From JAICQQ01 sp965651135 (GTDB lineage Bacteria > Myxococcota_A > Polyangia > Polyangiales > Polyangiaceae), in contig CBFGRJ010000336.1 in assembly GCA_965651135.1 (NCBI GenBank), positions 1 through 8,155 on the forward strand: a stretch of 8,155 bases of DNA, given 5' to 3'. Position 1 is the stretch's first letter. Each line of letters begins with the position of its first letter. Positions 6,516 through 8,155 of the stretch are shown here, in pieces. The notes beneath the pieces were generated by a model. That model was not told the DNA's origin, searched no databases, and worked only from the letters and a program-made list of their open reading frames with translations. The position numbers and the translations under genes are program-made.

Positions 6516-7322
6516 CTAGAGGGCGGCGACCTGGAGCAGCGCCGGTTGCACCCTGCGCAGCGCGCTCTCGACCGCGGCAAGCAACACCTCGTCGCGTAGC
6601 TTGTCCCGGCGTCGGCGATCTCTGAGTTCCTCCGGGCTGGCTTTGGCGCTGGCGCTTCCGGACACTTTGCCCGCGATGGCCTGCTCCGGCATGCGGTGCA
6701 GCACGTACTCGACTTTCGCCGTGTACAGCCCACCTTGCTTTGCATCGAGCTCACGAATGCTGCCCGTCATCATCACGGCGGGGAGGTTGCGGCGCTTGGC
6801 CACGCGCATCACGTCCTCTGCATCGCCAATCACGTTCACGCTGGGAATGCTCTGCAAGGTCTTGCGAGAAGCATGCTCGAGCACGACCACCACGCTCTCG
6901 CTAGCATCCGAGGTGCGGTTCTTCATCGTGCCGACCTGAACCAGCACGCGCACCTCTTTCATACGCGTTTCGAGGGCAATGATGCTTTCGTTGACCTGTC
7001 GGCGCACGATCGGCGAGCGGTCGAGCCGGTTCTCTTTGAGAGCCGGTAGTGCTTCGGGGTCTCCCAATGTCTTGAGGGCCGCCGCAGCTGCCGCCCGCAC
7101 GGACACGTTCTTGTCATCGAGCGCTTGTGCCAGCGGCTTGGTGGCGCGCGTATCTTTGGACTTACCGAGCTGCAGGGCTGCCTGGACACGCATGCGGAAA
7201 TCGCTGCCGTGACGCAATTGTTTGATCAGCGACCCAAGCTCGGGATCGCCGAAGGCTCCACCCGAAACCAAGAGACAGCTACCAGCGACGATGAAGGCGT
7301 GGAACAAGCGCTTGAGGAACAT
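6516..7322 (-). CDS. Exported HEAT-repeat protein with C-terminal alpha/beta domain
   Basis: Protein of 268 residues, probably periplasmic or envelope-associated. The N-terminus MFLKRLF followed by a hydrophobic stretch to about residue 23 is a Sec signal peptide, with cleavage most likely after Gly25 (A-F-G|D). Cys16 lies inside the hydrophobic core and lacks a good lipobox. Residues ~28-118 form two to three HEAT repeats, with the pattern RxxAALxLGxxxDxRAxxPLxxAL followed by VRAAAAAALKTLGDPEALPAL; such repeats bind protein partners. Residues ~124-230 read as a separate alpha/beta domain (VRVLVQVGTMKN ... NVIGDAEDVM ... MMTGSIRELD ... TAKVEYVL). Its general look resembles the LpoB/CsgG-type fold of envelope proteins; this is a tentative reading by eye. 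A basic helical segment (RDRRRRDKLRDEVL) precedes the C-terminus. The upstream region carries a triple 9-mer repeat. The exact role is unknown. Confidence 0.88.
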   Translation of the reverse strand: MFLKRLFHAFIVAGSCLLVSGGAFGDPELGSLIKQLRHGSDFRMRVQAALQLGKSKDTRATKPLAQALDDKNVSVRAAAAAALKTLGDPEALPALKENRLDRSPIVRRQVNESIIALETRMKEVRVLVQVGTMKNRTSDASESVVVVLEHASRKTLQSIPSVNVIGDAEDVMRVAKRRNLPAVMMTGSIRELDAKQGGLYTAKVEYVLHRMPEQAIAGKVSGSASAKASPEELRDRRRRDKLRDEVLLAAVESALRRVQPALLQVAAL

Positions 7323-7398
7323 GATGCCAGACAGATGCTACGGAGACGCTTCAGTAAAAATCCCTGCTATGGAGCGTTGCTTCAAGCCCAAAAACTGC

Positions 7399-7450
7399 GC
7401 TCACATGCTTTTCGTGCGGCTTTTGCTTACATGGGGCAATCGCTTACATG
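7399..7450 (-). repeat. Three direct copies of CATGTRAGC
   Basis: On the minus strand CATGTAAGC occurs at 7450-7442 and 7433-7425, and CATGTGAGC at 7407-7399. All three are in the same orientation, with start-to-start spacings of 17 and 26 bp. They lie 77-128 bp upstream of the HEAT-protein ATG and just upstream of its weak promoter candidate, a position suited to an activator or repressor binding array. Two GCTTTT copies (plus strand, 7407-7412 and 7419-7424) fall in the same interval. The regulator is unknown. Confidence 0.45.
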
Positions 7451-7493
7451 CGCGTCGATCGTGACCAAAGCGGCACGACCGGGACACCAGCTG

Positions 7494-7610
7494 TTATACG
7501 CGCAGGGTGTAGGTGCACCCGGCAGCAATCGCCTCGACGAAACCGCAGGTTTCGCCTTCATTGTTGCCACCAAGTGCTCGGCACTCCAGCGATTCGGTGC
7601 CGGCACTCAC
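7494..7610 (-). CDS. Possible 38-codon Cys-containing small ORF
   Basis: A GTG at 7610, eight bases after the thioredoxin stop codon, opens a 38-codon frame ending in TAA at 7494. It contains ECRALGG, ETCGFVE and AAGCTYTLRV, with three cysteines. Third-position GC is about two thirds, below what I would expect of real genes here, and no Shine-Dalgarno precedes the GTG. The same bases form a perfect hairpin, and an overlapping frame from ATG 7566 is equally open, so chance or the remnant of a degraded gene are both reasonable. Not recognised. Confidence 0.22.
   Translation of the reverse strand: MSAGTESLECRALGGNNEGETCGFVEAIAAGCTYTLRV
7538..7554. repeat. Perfect 7-bp stem, 3-nt loop hairpin
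   Basis: CGAAACC-GCA-GGTTTCG is a perfect inverted repeat 62 bp past the thioredoxin stop codon on the transcribed strand. No T-run follows in either direction, so it is not a canonical intrinsic terminator. It could still stabilise the 3' end of the thioredoxin mRNA. Confidence 0.35.
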
Positions 7611-7615
7611 GCGGT

Positions 7616-8155
7616 TCAGGGCTTTTCGAGTAGCTGCTCCACGTGGTGCGTCAGACTCTCTTCGTCGCCTTCGCGAAAGCCGGCGTGCACGTGGGCAATC
7701 ACGCCATTCTTGTCGATGATGTAGCTGGTCGGCATCGTCTCCGGCTCGTAGCGACCGGCAACCACCTGACCTTCATCCCAGCCCACGGGAAACTTGACGC
7801 CTGTCTCGGCTACGAATTTGGCGATACCGCTCGGCTCCTCGTCCACGCTGATCCCGAGCACCGCCAAGCGCTCCCCGTACTTGTCGCTCAGTGACTGATA
7901 GAAGGGGAAGGACTCGCGGCAGGGGTCGCACCAGGTCGCCCAGAAGTCCACGATCACCACCTTGCCCGCATGCGCCGCCAGCGAGAGCGGTGCGCCGCCG
8001 GCTTCGCCCGGCAGATCGAACTCCGGGGCGCGTTCGCCCAAGAGAGCGTGCTTGGCGCTGGCGCTGGGAGTCATCGGGGCCGGGCCACCCTTGGGGCACG
8101 CCTGCAGACCGAGCAGCGCGAGCACACAGCCAAGGGCCAAGCCGCGCCTAGCGGC
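7616..8155 (-). CDS. TlpA/ResA-like thioredoxin lipoprotein, 5' end beyond window
   Basis: Membrane-anchored thioredoxin-fold thiol-disulfide oxidoreductase, predicted to act on the outer face of the inner membrane or in the periplasm. Counting from a TTG at 8140, the active site is W70-C71-D72-P73-C74 in the strand-helix context VVIVDFWATWCDPCRESFPF, and the cis-proline is P137 (MPTSYIID). These are the two hallmarks of TlpA/ResA-like reductases. The Cys15 region (LGLQAC) reads as a lipobox with an unusual Gln at -2, followed by a Pro/Gly/Ser-rich tether. The frame stays open to the right edge and encodes AARRG before the hydrophobic core, which supplies the positive n-region of a signal peptide. 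The true start is therefore probably outside the window, and the TTG should not be trusted. The C-terminus (HHVEQLLEKP) is a normal family ending. The substrate, such as apocytochrome c or another envelope protein, cannot be deduced. Confidence 0.95.
   Translation of the reverse strand, partial: AARRGLALGCVLALLGLQACPKGGPAPMTPSASAKHALLGERAPEFDLPGEAGGAPLSLAAHAGKVVIVDFWATWCDPCRESFPFYQSLSDKYGERLAVLGISVDEEPSGIAKFVAETGVKFPVGWDEGQVVAGRYEPETMPTSYIIDKNGVIAHVHAGFREGDEESLTHHVEQLLEKP

Larger units (their letters stand above)
7323..7615. other. Intergenic region upstream of the HEAT-protein gene
   Basis: These 293 bp lie between two leftward genes. They contain, in the direction of transcription, a possible 38-codon ORF (7610-7494), a hairpin (7538-7554), three CATGTRAGC repeats (7450-7399), and a weak promoter candidate with TTGAAG at 7385-7380, a 17-bp spacer and GATTTT at 7362-7357, about 35 bp upstream of the HEAT gene start. 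No intrinsic terminator with a T-run follows the thioredoxin gene. The size and content suggest the HEAT gene has its own promoter. Confidence 0.55.

Noticed and set aside
7616..7640. Frameshift in the thioredoxin gene joining it to the 38-codon frame
   Set aside because: The protein already ends at a normal place for TlpA-like proteins (HHVEQLLEKP), so no frameshift is needed to explain it.
7125..7724. 199-codon plus-strand frame spanning the 7323-7615 gap
   Set aside because: It runs antisense through the HEAT and thioredoxin genes and the gap, with no start signal and no protein-like composition. The minus-strand genes explain the sequence at both ends.
1..8155. tRNA, rRNA, CRISPR array, insertion sequence or prophage elements
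   Set aside because: No cloverleaf, spacer-repeat array, transposase-like frame or long terminal inverted repeat was seen in any gap.

Overview
The window is high-GC, densely coded bacterial DNA. Its gene content and protein style point to Myxococcota, probably a Polyangiales/Sorangium-like myxobacterium: a proteobacterial-type alanyl-tRNA synthetase, a secreted HEAT-repeat protein, a TlpA-type thioredoxin lipoprotein, and a large soluble protein with an M48-like domain. This lineage is inferred from protein style only; no rRNA or search was available. No mobile element, CRISPR array, tRNA or rRNA is visible.

Layout from left to right: (1) 1-2620, minus strand: alaS, with its last ~25 codons beyond the left edge. 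(2) 2621-2831: a divergent intergenic region. It holds a good sigma70-like promoter for the rightward gene, a weaker candidate for alaS, a perfect 12-bp palindrome, and a 35-codon frame that overlaps the alaS start as ATGA. (3) 2832-5261, plus strand: an 809-residue soluble protein with a beta-rich N-terminus, a helical middle and a C-terminal M48-metallopeptidase-like domain in which two of the three zinc ligands appear to be lost. (4) 5213-6367, minus strand: a GT4-like glycosyltransferase that overlaps the 809-residue gene tail to tail by 49 bp. (5) 6516-7322, minus strand: an exported HEAT-repeat protein with an extra C-terminal alpha/beta domain. (6) 7323-7615: an intergenic region with three copies of CATGTRAGC, a hairpin and a possible 38-codon ORF. 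(7) 7616 to the right edge, minus strand: a TlpA-like thioredoxin lipoprotein, with its start beyond the edge.

The genes do not form an obvious single pathway. Translation (alaS), envelope redox (TlpA) and a predicted envelope protein (HEAT) are housekeeping or envelope functions. The gaps of 148 and 293 bp between the leftward genes argue against one tight operon. The strongest lead for new biology is the 809-residue protein: it keeps the look of an M48 fold but probably cannot bind zinc in the usual way, so it may act as a scaffold or sensor. The next leads are the repeated 9-mer upstream of the HEAT gene and the regulatory structure between alaS and the 809-residue gene.
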